Positions 1 through 8,710 of a stretch of DNA of 64,000 nt are shown in pieces. The notes beneath the pieces are model-generated. The model was not told the DNA's origin and ran no database searches. It saw only the letters and a list, made by a program, of their open reading frames with translations. The translations under genes were made by a program, and so were the position numbers. Positions within the stretch are counted from its first letter, which is position 1. The number at the start of each line of letters is the position of its first letter. The stretch is from assembly GCA_046542845.1 (NCBI GenBank), contig JBKHAN010000003.1, forward strand, positions 1-64,000. Direction: 5' to 3'. This DNA comes from SKKC01 sp046542845. Its GTDB lineage: Bacteria; Spirochaetota; Spirochaetia; DSM-27196; SKKC01.

Positions 1-1433
1 CCACAGACCAGCTCGTACTCGTTTCCGGATATAGTCCGACGGTACGCGGACGACCGTTCACGAGGCCGGTCTGCGGAGGAAGGAATCGCCGGGCGTGCAT
101 TACACCAGACCGATCCATCGGTAGCCGCCTGCACACCGTGCATGCGCTCTATGTAGTCGAGGACCGAAAGAATCGCAGGCGAATACAGTTCGGTGTACCC
201 CTCCTCGCCTGTCCACGGATTCAGACACTGTGGAAAGCTTGTCATCCCGGCGAAGGCCTGCATCAGCTGATTGGCCGCGGTCATGAACTCGGCAGGGTGG
301 CCGTAATGTTCGAACATGTGCGGTGCCCGGATTACTGTCAGAAAATTCACCGCTCCAGCCCAGCTGTTGTGTTCAGACGACTGAAAGAAGCGCGGATCGT
401 CCAGCGCTATAGAGGTGAATGGCACGTGCGAATAGAACTTTCTCGTGTTCAACAGGTAGCTTCGAAGGAGCTCTTCGAACAGCTCCGTGTCCACAGCTTC
501 GCCTGCAAGAACCCGCAGCAGCACGTCGGACTGCACCCGGACGAACTCATTATGTGCGTCACGGTCGTAGAAGAAACGGTCCTCGTCGTCGAAACACTGC
601 CGTAACAACGCCTCGCGCATCTGCCGCGCGGCGTGCTCCCAGCCCTCCGCTGTCGTGGCGAATGCGCCTTCGCCCGTGCCGGTCTGTCCGGTTTCGGTCG
701 CGATACGCGCGAGATAATCCCTGCTGCACGCGACGCTCGCTGTCAGGTCAGGTGCAATGAAGGGCAGGCGCGGGTTGTACGGGTCGTATCGGTCGGGTTC
801 TCCGTTAAACGGGGATTCGGGTACGTGCCAGAATCTGGGCGACAGATCGTGTCCCGTGTCGTAGGTGCAAAAGGCTTCGATGCACCCCGTGCCACGGGTA
901 TCGCGGTTTGCCGCGAGCCAGCGGTCGTACGCGGAGTACGCGTCGTAGACCCGGGCGAGAAAGGCGTGACCGGCGTTCGCAACCCGGTAATGGTGCCAGG
1001 CGCTTCGAACCGGTGGGGTCACGAGCTGTATCTGTCGGAATACCGGTCCGTCGGCGCCGATCTTATACGGAATCAGACCGTCTGCCCGCTGGTATCGGGC
1101 AAACGCGAGCATGGTCGACTCGGCTGCGTCGGGAACGAAGCGCGACAGAACTTCCGCGTTCGCGGTTCCGGTACTCTCGAGCCAACACCCGTCGTAGACG
1201 CCGCCCTCCTGCAACAACGGGCTGCCGTCGTGATCGCGGATACACGTACCGAGCGCAGACGCCGCGGCATCGAAGACCGCCTCGAGTTCGGTCCATCCGG
1301 AGACAAAGGCCACGCGGCTCTCGGCGAAGGCACGGGTCACGCAACCGCCCCCGAAACTCGCGTCGCCGGACGTCGGCGTCAATTTTGAACGAATCCGCTC
1401 CAACGCGGCGGCGTCCGTTGAGTTCATATTCAT
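1..1433 (-). CDS. Glycoside hydrolase, (alpha/alpha)6-barrel, GH63/GH37-like, C-terminus cut by window edge
   Basis: The minus frame is open from an ATG at 1433 to the window edge, 477 codons with no stop, so the C-terminus is missing. The translation has the look of an (alpha/alpha)6-toroid glycosidase of the GH63/GH37/mannosylglycerate-hydrolase type: a G-L-I-P-Y-K stretch, an F-C-T-Y-D-T-G-H-D segment followed by S-P-R-F, and later S-E-H-N-S-W-A-G. No signal peptide is seen, so it probably acts in the cytoplasm on an oligosaccharide brought in by the transporter encoded just upstream (1504-4626). It lies 70 bp after the binding-protein gene with only a hairpin between, so co-transcription with partial termination is likely. 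There is no clear Shine-Dalgarno; a second ATG lies at 1427. Family assignment is from memory of motifs; the substrate cannot be read. Confidence 0.72.
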   Translation of the reverse strand, partial: MNMNSTDAAALERIRSKLTPTSGDASFGGGCVTRAFAESRVAFVSGWTELEAVFDAAASALGTCIRDHDGSPLLQEGGVYDGCWLESTGTANAEVLSRFVPDAAESTMLAFARYQRADGLIPYKIGADGPVFRQIQLVTPPVRSAWHHYRVANAGHAFLARVYDAYSAYDRWLAANRDTRGTGCIEAFCTYDTGHDLSPRFWHVPESPFNGEPDRYDPYNPRLPFIAPDLTASVACSRDYLARIATETGQTGTGEGAFATTAEGWEHAARQMREALLRQCFDDEDRFFYDRDAHNEFVRVQSDVLLRVLAGEAVDTELFEELLRSYLLNTRKFYSHVPFTSIALDDPRFFQSSEHNSWAGAVNFLTVIRAPHMFEHYGHPAEFMTAANQLMQAFAGMTSFPQCLNPWTGEEGYTELYSPAILSVLDYIERMHGVQAATDGSVWCNARPAIPSSADRPRERSSAYRRTISGNEYELVC

Positions 1434-1467
1434 ATGTCGTAGATTACCATACGCTGGCCGAAAGGAG

Positions 1468-1495
1468 TCGGGCCGTTCCCGAGAGAACGGCCCGA
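1468..1495 (-). terminator. Hairpin between binding-protein gene and glycosidase gene
   Basis: A perfect 11-bp stem (arms 1468-1478 and 1485-1495) with a 6-nt loop lies 9 bp after the stop of the binding-protein gene. It lacks a good T-run, so it is more likely an mRNA-stabilising or partially terminating hairpin, as is common after sugar-binding-protein genes, than a full terminator. Confidence 0.6.
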
Positions 1496-1503
1496 AAGTT
1501 GAA

Positions 1504-2790
1504 CTACTGTTGCTCGATAAGGCGCGTGAGCAGGTCGTAGATTTCCTGCCCGCCTTCTTCCGGGGTAAGCTGACCGAATGCTACCTGCTGGTAAATCAGG
1601 TACGCGGTGTTGTTCAGCTCGGTATCGTTGGGCACTCGTGCGGTGTCCGGCGACGTATGCGGGGCAGCGGATTCGAGGTAGTCGAGTACCTTCTGATCGG
1701 CAGGAGACGAGGCACCGGCGGCTCGTGCGGTTGCCGAGGCGGAGGCACCACGGTCGTTCCCGAGAACCAGCGCCGCATCCGGATCGTTCACCAGAAAGTC
1801 GATAAAACGCACAGTCGCTTCGACGTTTTCCGAGTTCCTGTTCACGGTATAGAACTGGCTTGGTGCGACCCACAGGGCGTTGGTTTCTGCGGCTCCCGGG
1901 AACTCGATCAGGTCCAGTTCGTCGGTCATTGCCGCCTGGTATCCGCTCAACATGTTCGTGAACAGATATCCGATCGCTACACGACCTGCCACAAGTGCGG
2001 ACGAGTCAGCGTTGGATTCGGCGTACCCGGCCGCCATATCCGCGGGAGGTATGAGATCGTTCTCCCGATAGTCCTGGAACAGCTCGAGATACTCGGTCGC
2101 GGCTTCCGGCGTCACGTCGGTGGTATCACGCTCTGCGTCGTATAGCGGCGTCCCGTTATAGCGGGTCCAGTACCCGAACGGGGTCGTGTTCGACGACATG
2201 ACGCCGATGTCCATCATCGGATACACGCCCTCGGGTAGATTGTCGCGAAGCATCACCAGATACTCACGAAACTCTTCGTAGGTCATGGACGTCTCGGGCA
2301 AAGGAATCCCTTCGCGCTCGAGGAGTGACCTGTTATAAGCCAGTGCCGGCATGGTTACACCGGTGGAGATTCCGTACAGCTGTCCATCGATTGTGCCCGA
2401 CTGTACCGCGCTGTCATCGATGACATCGGTGTTGAGGATGGAACCAGCATACTCATCCAGCGGGAGCAGTGCACCACGACTGACATAGTCGTTGATGTTT
2501 CCACCCATCTGAATAATGTCCGGTCCGCCACCGCCAGCGAGTTGCGTATCAACGCGAACAAAATGATCACCAGCACCGCCGGAGACTTCCGGGTTAACTC
2601 GAACACCCGGGTTGCGTTCCTCGTAGAGCTCGATAGCACCCTGGCTTACTTCGACTCGCGCGCCGCTTCCCCAGTAGGCCCAACGGATCGTGGTACCGTC
2701 CTCTCCTCCGTCCGCCTCACCGGATCCAGCAGCAAACAGTAAACCTGCGCTCAACAGCAGAGCGAAGCCCATCAGAACAGATCGTTTCAT
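1504..2790 (-). CDS. Extracellular sugar-binding protein, ABC transporter (family 1)
   Basis: A 428-residue solute-binding protein of the CUT1 (family 1, MalE-like) class. An N-terminal signal sequence of about 20 residues ends in L-F-A-A-G-S-G-E-A, a start I associate with spirochaete sugar-binding proteins; there is no lipobox cysteine. The mature part has typical features: W-A-Y-W-G near the N-terminus, G-G-G-P-D-I-I-Q at the first domain crossover, and a late D-P-D-A-A segment. It would capture a carbohydrate in the periplasm and hand it to the permeases encoded at 2818-4626. The start is supported by a strong AGGAGG 8 nt upstream. The order permease-permease-binding protein-glycosidase is one transcription unit on the minus strand. 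The ligand is unknown; the glycosidase suggests an oligosaccharide. Confidence 0.9.
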   Translation of the reverse strand: MKRSVLMGFALLLSAGLLFAAGSGEADGGEDGTTIRWAYWGSGARVEVSQGAIELYEERNPGVRVNPEVSGGAGDHFVRVDTQLAGGGGPDIIQMGGNINDYVSRGALLPLDEYAGSILNTDVIDDSAVQSGTIDGQLYGISTGVTMPALAYNRSLLEREGIPLPETSMTYEEFREYLVMLRDNLPEGVYPMMDIGVMSSNTTPFGYWTRYNGTPLYDAERDTTDVTPEAATEYLELFQDYRENDLIPPADMAAGYAESNADSSALVAGRVAIGYLFTNMLSGYQAAMTDELDLIEFPGAAETNALWVAPSQFYTVNRNSENVEATVRFIDFLVNDPDAALVLGNDRGASASATARAAGASSPADQKVLDYLESAAPHTSPDTARVPNDTELNNTAYLIYQQVAFGQLTPEEGGQEIYDLLTRLIEQQ

Positions 2791-2817
2791 AACAACCTCC
2801 TAAAAATTTATGGGTAT

Positions 2818-3666
2818 TTACCCCTTGATTCCTGTGGTAGCGATTCCCTGAACGAAGTATTTCTGTAACGAAAAGAACAGAATAAACGCCGGCACGATCG
2901 CCAGTACCGACATCGCGAACATTGGCCCCCACGAAGAAATTCCCGTCGCGTCTAGAAAGAGTCGTAAGCCCATGGGAACGGTATACGTTCGCGGTGAGTT
3001 GAGAAAAAGCAGCTGGTTAAAAAAGTCGTCCCATGTCCAGAGGAACGAAAACAGCATCGTCGTCACCAGCGCCGGGACCGCGAGTGGAAGCACGATACGC
3101 GTGTAAATCCCGAACTTGCCGGCACCGTCGATATGCGCGGACTCGTCGAGCTCCTTGGGTATACCGCGGATAAACTGTACCAGCAAAAATACGAAGAATG
3201 CGTCAGTAGCGAGAATACGGGGGACAACGAAGGGATAGACCGTATCGATCCATCCGAAGGCCCGGAAGATCACGTAGCGAGGTATAGTCGTCACGTGCCC
3301 CGGCAACATGAGCGTAAGCAGCATGATGGTGAACCAGAAGGAACGGAACTTGAACTTCAACCGCGCGAACGCGTAGGCCGTCAATGAGCAGAAGATTACG
3401 TTTGCAAGCATGCTCAATCCGCTGATTACAAACGAGTTCCGGAAGAAGGTCCCGAAGGTTACGATACCGATGCCCCGCCACCCCTCCGGGTAGTTTTGAA
3501 GCGTAAAGGCTCTCGGCCACAGCCCGGGTTCGGAGAATATCGTAGCGCTTTCCTTGAACGACGCTGCGATAAGCCACAGAACCGGATAGAGCATTCCTAT
3601 TCCGAGAACGATAATGAAGATGTTGGTAAAGGTTGCGTACAGGCGGGTTTTCTGTGTTCGTTTCAT
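2818..3666 (-). CDS. Sugar ABC transporter permease, MalG type
   Basis: A 282-residue polytopic membrane protein of the CUT1 permease family (binding-protein-dependent transport inner membrane component), the usual length for a MalG-type subunit. About six membrane spans can be seen, with the conserved cytoplasmic coupling loop I-P-K-E-L-D-E-S-A-H-I-D-G-A near residue 200 that contacts the ATPase. It ends with G-I-A-T-T-G-I-K-G, a typical MalG tail. The gene starts 6 bp after the partner permease (3673-4626) with a GGGGAG Shine-Dalgarno, so the two are translationally close. It forms the membrane channel with that partner. No ATPase gene is nearby. Confidence 0.93.
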   Translation of the reverse strand: MKRTQKTRLYATFTNIFIIVLGIGMLYPVLWLIAASFKESATIFSEPGLWPRAFTLQNYPEGWRGIGIVTFGTFFRNSFVISGLSMLANVIFCSLTAYAFARLKFKFRSFWFTIMLLTLMLPGHVTTIPRYVIFRAFGWIDTVYPFVVPRILATDAFFVFLLVQFIRGIPKELDESAHIDGAGKFGIYTRIVLPLAVPALVTTMLFSFLWTWDDFFNQLLFLNSPRTYTVPMGLRLFLDATGISSWGPMFAMSVLAIVPAFILFFSLQKYFVQGIATTGIKG

Positions 3667-3672
3667 GGTGCG

Positions 3673-4626
3673 CTACTCCCCTGTCCCGTACGTCACAAGC
3701 GATTTTGAGGCTCTGAAGGTAACCGCTGTCAGAATGGCGATCAGGATCAGAAGAAACCAGGCCATTGCCGACGCGTAACCCATTTCTCCGTACCCGAAGC
3801 CTTTCAGATAAAGGTAGAGACTGTAGAACATCGTGGAGTCGAGCGGGCCGCCCTGCCCGCCGGAGATAACATAGGCCTGGGTAAACGACTGGAACGAGAC
3901 GATCATTTGCATGACAAAATTGAAAAAGATGATGGGTGAAAGGCCTGGCAGGGTAATGGACACGAACTGACGTATCGGACCGGCACCGTCGACGCGTGCT
4001 GATTCGTAATACTCTCCGGGAATCTGTTTCAGGCCCGCGAGAAAAATGATCATGGGTGATCCGAACTGCCAGACGGCGAGAACTATGAGCGTGTACAGCG
4101 CGTAACGCGGATCGGAGATCCATGCGGGGCCGTCGACACCAAAGACCATCTCGAGGATCTGGTTAATGACCCCGTCGCCGGCGAAGAGCCGACGCCAGAG
4201 AACGGCGATAGATACCGACCCACCCAGCAGCGTCGGAATGTAGTAGATCGTCCGGTAAAAGGGGATAAGCCTCAGTTTCTGGTTCATGAGCATCGCGACA
4301 CCGAGTGCGAAAACGAGTTTCACCGGAACCGAGACGAACACGTAGCGCAGCGTAACGCTGAGAGATTTCATGAACCGCGGGTCAGAGCGAACTTCATCGC
4401 TTCCGCCGAACATGGAGACGTAGTTATCGAGGCCGGTCCATACCGGCGGTTGAAGGACGTTGTATTGGGTGAAGGACAGGTACAGCGAATAGACCATTGG
4501 GTACACGGTGAGCACGAGGAGCCCGAGCAGCCATGGAGTCAGGAACGCGTATGAAGTCAGATTGTCGACCAGCTCGTGTCGGCGTTTACTATTCACGGGG
4601 GTTACCCCCGTGTCGGTGTGTTGCAT
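3673..4626 (-). CDS. Sugar ABC transporter permease, MalF type
   Basis: A CUT1 permease of about 317 residues with six predicted spans, beginning L-T-S-Y-A-F-L-T-P-W-L-L and carrying the coupling motif E-Y-Y-E-S-A-R-V-D-G-A-G around residue 215. The frame is open further upstream, but that part overlaps the regulator gene, so I place the start at the ATG at 4626; an in-frame GTG at 4596 is an alternative. Neither has a convincing Shine-Dalgarno. The start region is unusual: two direct GGTTATTCA repeats lie just upstream and a perfect 8-bp hairpin lies across codons 5-11. It is first in the transporter unit, 100 bp downstream of the membrane AraC-type regulator that probably controls it. Confidence 0.88.
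   Translation of the reverse strand: MQHTDTGVTPVNSKRRHELVDNLTSYAFLTPWLLGLLVLTVYPMVYSLYLSFTQYNVLQPPVWTGLDNYVSMFGGSDEVRSDPRFMKSLSVTLRYVFVSVPVKLVFALGVAMLMNQKLRLIPFYRTIYYIPTLLGGSVSIAVLWRRLFAGDGVINQILEMVFGVDGPAWISDPRYALYTLIVLAVWQFGSPMIIFLAGLKQIPGEYYESARVDGAGPIRQFVSITLPGLSPIIFFNFVMQMIVSFQSFTQAYVISGGQGGPLDSTMFYSLYLYLKGFGYGEMGYASAMAWFLLILIAILTAVTFRASKSLVTYGTGE
4594..4612 (-). promoter_or_regulatory. Perfect hairpin over the permease translation start
   Basis: An 8-bp perfect stem (CACGGGGG at 4594-4601, CCCCCGTG at 4605-4612) closes a 3-nt loop just inside the permease reading frame. It would sequester the alternative GTG start at 4596. A role in translational control or attenuation is inference. 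Confidence 0.45.
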
Positions 4627-4631
4627 CCATC

Positions 4632-4651
4632 TGAATAACCATTGAATAACC
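4632..4651 (-). promoter_or_regulatory. Tandem GGTTATTCA repeats before the permease gene
   Basis: Two exact copies of GGTTATTCA (minus strand, 4643-4651 and 4632-4640) are spaced 11 bp apart, one helical turn, immediately before the permease ATG. AraC-family proteins bind direct repeats, so this is a candidate site for the regulator encoded just upstream; a long distance to a recognisable promoter is missing, so it stays tentative. Confidence 0.35.
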
Positions 4652-4716
4652 GTGTACCACGGGAATTCGAGTTGCAGATAGCGCGCAAATTCTTTGATCT
4701 TCGGACAGTTTCTCGG

Positions 4717-4740
4717 AAACGGGCCTTTATGGGCCTGTTT
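4717..4740 (-). terminator. Hairpin overlapping the stop of the AraC-type regulator
   Basis: A 9-bp stem with one G-T pair (4717-4725 with 4732-4740) encloses the TAA stop of the regulator gene in its loop. A short GTTTCC follows rather than a long T-run, so it is probably a weak terminator separating the regulator from the transporter genes. Confidence 0.5.
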
Positions 4741-6985
4741 GCCCCCTGAACTCGGATGGTGAGACACCGTAGACACGCTTGAATGCACGCCGGAAGGAAG
4801 TAGCGTTGGTGTATCCGCACTCCAGCGCCACGCGGTCAATGACATCGAAGCCCTGGGAGAGCAGCGCGCGCGCGCGTTCCATGCGTATTTCGAGGAGCGC
4901 ATCCGACAGGCGTATACCGGTCTGCTCCTTGTAAAAGCTTGAGAGGTAATTTTCAGAACGGTTGAACGACTCGGCAATCGAGGTCAGGCCCAGACCCGGA
5001 TCGGCGAAGTGCTCTCGAATGTGCTGTTGAATCGCTGAAAGAAGCACCGTATTGTGGCTCCGCTTGTGTCGGTCGAAACGCTCGCTAAGCCCGACGCAGA
5101 GTCGCTCGAAGCGCGAGACTTTCTCGTCAGACGCGGGCAGCTCCCACCAGCGCTGGAACTCGGGGTCGGGTCCGGCTTCATCTCCCGGGAGCGAACTGTA
5201 GAGCTTCAGCGCCGTGCCTTTAAGCTCCACGAACAGGTCGTCCATTTCGGCGTCGCTAAGGTGTCTCTGCTCGAAGTTCTCGCTGCGAACCGAGGCCACG
5301 AGCTTCGACACCAGATCCCGATTGCCCGACCGGACGGCGCGCATAAGACCCTCCTCCAGGTCCAGGGGGTACGAGTAGAACGCCAGCGAGCCCGCATCGT
5401 TCGAGTATGACTGGAGTAACTCTCCGCCGTGCGAAGCACCGGTCGATGCCGCAGCGATTGCCTGGTTGTACGAAATCGTGAGCGTAAACGGATCGTCAAC
5501 CGCGGTTCCGAGCCCAAAGTAATAGTCGCCTCGAAGGCCGGGTTCGATCGCACCTCGAATCGAGTTGATTCGAGCTTCCGCGTCGACCCGCAGGTCTGTG
5601 TCGTGCGGCACGGCGCACACCAGGACCGTGTCGTCGAAGGACGTCGGCACCAGTAAATCGTCGGCACCGAGTGTATCCTCCATCGCAGCAATAAGCTCGT
5701 CGCGCACGTGAGTATACGCTTCACCGCCTCGAACGACGTTCAGCGGTACGATGCGTGCGACGATTACGTAATACGACGCTCCGGCAAACGAGATACCAAA
5801 AGCCTCGCAGTCGCGGTCAAACTCGCTCCTGCTGCGATACGCGCCACGCAGAACGTTCTGGTAGAAATACGTCCTTGCTACTCGTCCGGCGCTGCCACCG
5901 TCGGCGTTCGCGTGGGCCGTGCTGTCGGTGAGCGTGTCGATCGCCGCTTCGAGTTCTTCGTACACGCTGCGCTTACGACGGTTGCCGGGCACGTCCTCGT
6001 CTTCGACGATCTGCAGCAGCCGGCTCAAGGGCTTGCTCGTGCGAAACGCAACCGCGTATGCGACCACCAGCCCGACCGCGAGCGCAACCGCGAAGAGCCC
6101 CAGCGCAATCGTACGGATAAGCATGACCTCGGAGAACACCAGTGCTTCATTCAGTGCCGCGGTGTATTGCCAACCATTCACCGGCGAGGTCATGTGGTAC
6201 AGTCGGTAGCGCTCCCCATCGATGAGCACGGTACGCTGCTTCTCGTCGTCGGTCGTGTGGTCGAACTCCCCGGTCGCATCAGCGGGTGCGGTAACAATAG
6301 CGTGTCCATCTCCGGTCGATACCTGTACCCAGCCGCCATACTCCTGCGGGGTTTGTGCGAGCATTCCGCGAAGGTCGTCAGAGGAAATGACCGACAGCAG
6401 CGTCCCGAGATAGTACGCACCGTACCCGATATTGCTGCGGTACAGATGCGCCTCAAAACGGTCACCATAGAAGTCGACCGTAACCGAGGGGTAAAAAGCT
6501 GTGCGCTGCAGTGAGGCGAGAAAGGTGGAACGCCACTGTCTGGCCGAATACCCCTCGATCGAAATCACGGTATCGTAATAGTCATCGAAATACCCGAAAC
6601 CCGAATCGCTGACGAGCGTCTGGCTTCGATGCAGATACAGCACGACATTGCGAATCATTGGACTACCGACGGCGTAGGGAGACAGTTTGTCCGACAGATT
6701 ACGAAGGTTGTAATATTCAAGGTCGGAAAATTCGCCGTCGTTGCTCAGATAGTTATTGACCTCGTAGTCGTTCCCGATCTGTGCGGCCATTCGTCCGAGT
6801 TCCCAGAACTCACGGTCTATGAAATCTATACTCTGCTGCAACTGGGCTTCCACGAAGGTATCGACCCGATCACGAAGAGTCCCGATCGACACTGCGTAGT
6901 AGACCATAGCGACAAGCAACGGAAGCAGGAGGATGAGCACGTTATTCGCCGTATAGCGGAAAAACAGACGGCGCTCGCGATTCAT
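4727..6985 (-). CDS. Membrane-bound AraC-family sensor/transcription regulator
   Basis: A 752-residue one-component regulator. A first membrane segment at about residues 12-31 and a second at about 288-313 bracket an extracytoplasmic domain of roughly 250 residues that resembles a Cache-type sensor. A cytoplasmic linker follows, and the last 100 residues are a classical AraC double helix-turn-helix (S-E-N-Y-L-S-S-F-Y-K-E-Q, then E-C-G-Y-T-N-A-T-S-F-R-R-A-F-K). It has no kinase or receiver domain. The upstream neighbour, 15 bp away, encodes a membrane-anchored binding protein, and the downstream neighbours are a sugar transporter and glycosidase. The reasonable inference is that it senses a sugar, perhaps through that binding protein, and controls the transporter operon. 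GGGAG lies 11 nt before the ATG. Confidence 0.9.
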   Translation of the reverse strand: MNRERRLFFRYTANNVLILLLPLLVAMVYYAVSIGTLRDRVDTFVEAQLQQSIDFIDREFWELGRMAAQIGNDYEVNNYLSNDGEFSDLEYYNLRNLSDKLSPYAVGSPMIRNVVLYLHRSQTLVSDSGFGYFDDYYDTVISIEGYSARQWRSTFLASLQRTAFYPSVTVDFYGDRFEAHLYRSNIGYGAYYLGTLLSVISSDDLRGMLAQTPQEYGGWVQVSTGDGHAIVTAPADATGEFDHTTDDEKQRTVLIDGERYRLYHMTSPVNGWQYTAALNEALVFSEVMLIRTIALGLFAVALAVGLVVAYAVAFRTSKPLSRLLQIVEDEDVPGNRRKRSVYEELEAAIDTLTDSTAHANADGGSAGRVARTYFYQNVLRGAYRSRSEFDRDCEAFGISFAGASYYVIVARIVPLNVVRGGEAYTHVRDELIAAMEDTLGADDLLVPTSFDDTVLVCAVPHDTDLRVDAEARINSIRGAIEPGLRGDYYFGLGTAVDDPFTLTISYNQAIAAASTGASHGGELLQSYSNDAGSLAFYSYPLDLEEGLMRAVRSGNRDLVSKLVASVRSENFEQRHLSDAEMDDLFVELKGTALKLYSSLPGDEAGPDPEFQRWWELPASDEKVSRFERLCVGLSERFDRHKRSHNTVLLSAIQQHIREHFADPGLGLTSIAESFNRSENYLSSFYKEQTGIRLSDALLEIRMERARALLSQGFDVIDRVALECGYTNATSFRRAFKRVYGVSPSEFRGQTGP

Positions 6986-7000
6986 GACAGCGCGTACTCC

Positions 7001-8704
7001 CTATAGGCCCGACCGGCGGTCGAGTCGGACGTAGGCCGAATACAGCAGCTCAAGATATCGGGGAAGACCGAGCCGATTCAGGTGCAGCACATATTCATCC
7101 CAGTCCCTATCGATGTCCAGATCGCCGATAACGAAGCGGTCGACCGAGTCACCGATGTAGGCATGTATCGTTCGCCGCAGATCGTTGAACTCGTCTACAG
7201 ACCCCGACGGTATCGAAATTCTGCGGTAGGGATACAGCTGCACGCGGTACGGATCGTAGGGAATGGTTGCTTCGTGGAGCATCTGCTCGTACGAAAACTC
7301 CTCTGTCATCGCGAAGCGGGTCTTCAGATCTCGCGTCCAGACCGGCCCCAGGTTCAGTTGCGCGTTGTCCTCCGGAACGAGTGTTCGGAGATACTCGTAC
7401 TCGGCAACCCCCCCGCCAATAGCACGAAGGTTTTCGCCCGCGTCCACCCGTCGCCAGTGCACCCCCTCTATTCCCTTGTCGATTTCGGCGAACTCGCGAC
7501 TGTAGTAATAGTCGGCGAGACGAATCGCGACAACCGGATCGCTCACTGCGTCAGTTATGACAAACTGTCCCTGCTCAAGCAGAACATCGGAATACCATGG
7601 GGTATGTCCCGTCCCGTCGGGTCCGGCGATCGGCGGGAGCGCCCGATACTGCCTGAAGCGAAGCTCAGCATCGTCACCGATTTGCGCGAAGTTTCCGGGA
7701 TGATGGGATGCGACACCGCCTAAACGGGTGACTGAACCTCCGTCGACGAGCGACCGGATCTGCCGCCTGTCCTGGGTGAATGAGTTGATGCTAATGAGAT
7801 TCTCTTCATACAGGCGGCGTATGTAGCGAAGCCCCTCGCGAAACTCTGGCCTGTTCGCGCTGAAGAACACGGTACCGTCAATTATGTACTCGTACGCGTT
7901 CAGCGTAGGATCACCACTTTCGTCCTGCCCGCCCGCCGGAACAAACGCATTCATGATCCACATGAACACGTCTTCAAGATTCCGTCTCGCTCCGGTAAGC
8001 GGAATCTCGTCATTCGGGTCGCCGTTGCCGTTCGCGTCACGATCGCGGAAGGCGAGAAGCACCTCATAAAACTCGTCGGTGGTCGTCGGAGTGGCAAGTC
8101 CGAGCCTGTCAAGCCAATCCTGATTTAACCATAGTTTGTGACGCAGGGTCATGTGATAGTCGTCGGTAAACACCGCGGGAAGGCCATAAATGTTACCGTC
8201 GGGAGCGGTGATCATGGCGCGGAGACCCGGTATGGCGTCAAACATATCTCTGATATTAGGAGCGTGCTCGTCGATCAGACGATTCAGTGGCAAAAAGATC
8301 CCGTCGGCACCGTAAGCGACAATCTGCTCCATGGACAACCCGCTGCCACTTGCGCCCTGAATGATCCCGGGATAGGACTCACCCGACAGGAGCAGAGTCA
8401 GCTGTTCATGCGCGCCGAGTTTGTGCGCCTCGATCCAGTCGACATGCACGTTGGTCCGCTGCGACACGCGGAGCATCGCAGCATTCGTCTGTATATCGGC
8501 TATAAAGCCCGCACTCGGAATAAAGCCGTCGAGGTGAAGTGGCTGTTCGGTTATCGGCAGGACCCCGGGAGGGCTCAGCGTTGCGGGGTCTGGTGTCTGC
8601 GCCGGGCCGCTCGCCCACAGGAACCCCAGGCCTATCGCAAAAACCACACCGACCACCGGAAGCAGGCGCGCTGGAGAAAAGAGCCTTCGCTGATGTTTAT
8701 CCAT
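7001..8704 (-). CDS. Membrane-anchored extracellular solute-binding protein (LipO/YtcQ-like)
   Basis: A 567-residue family 1 solute-binding protein of the larger aldouronate/LipO-like type. The N-terminus has one hydrophobic segment (about residues 13-31) with no lipobox cysteine and no obvious cleavage site, so it may stay anchored. Diagnostic stretches are D-G-N-I-Y-G-L-P near residue 155, L-W-L-N-Q-D-W-L-D-R-L-G-L near 170, and D-A-N-G-N-G-D-P-N-D-E-I-P shortly after, a calcium-loop-like sequence typical of this subfamily. No permease of the matching type is adjacent. It sits between a phosphoesterase gene (6-bp gap) and the membrane AraC regulator (15-bp gap), which suggests a sensory partner role rather than transport. 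That role is inference. Confidence 0.85.
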   Translation of the reverse strand: MDKHQRRLFSPARLLPVVGVVFAIGLGFLWASGPAQTPDPATLSPPGVLPITEQPLHLDGFIPSAGFIADIQTNAAMLRVSQRTNVHVDWIEAHKLGAHEQLTLLLSGESYPGIIQGASGSGLSMEQIVAYGADGIFLPLNRLIDEHAPNIRDMFDAIPGLRAMITAPDGNIYGLPAVFTDDYHMTLRHKLWLNQDWLDRLGLATPTTTDEFYEVLLAFRDRDANGNGDPNDEIPLTGARRNLEDVFMWIMNAFVPAGGQDESGDPTLNAYEYIIDGTVFFSANRPEFREGLRYIRRLYEENLISINSFTQDRRQIRSLVDGGSVTRLGGVASHHPGNFAQIGDDAELRFRQYRALPPIAGPDGTGHTPWYSDVLLEQGQFVITDAVSDPVVAIRLADYYYSREFAEIDKGIEGVHWRRVDAGENLRAIGGGVAEYEYLRTLVPEDNAQLNLGPVWTRDLKTRFAMTEEFSYEQMLHEATIPYDPYRVQLYPYRRISIPSGSVDEFNDLRRTIHAYIGDSVDRFVIGDLDIDRDWDEYVLHLNRLGLPRYLELLYSAYVRLDRRSGL

Positions 8705-8710
8705 GCGGGA

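Noticed and set aside
633..1388. A 251-codon plus-strand frame near the left edge
   Set aside because: It is antisense to the glycosidase frame, which is open from 1433 to the edge and has convincing motifs.
3203..4123. A 306-codon minus-strand frame overlapping both permeases
   Set aside because: Same strand but a different frame from two clear permeases; the translation lacks membrane spans and has shadow-like composition.
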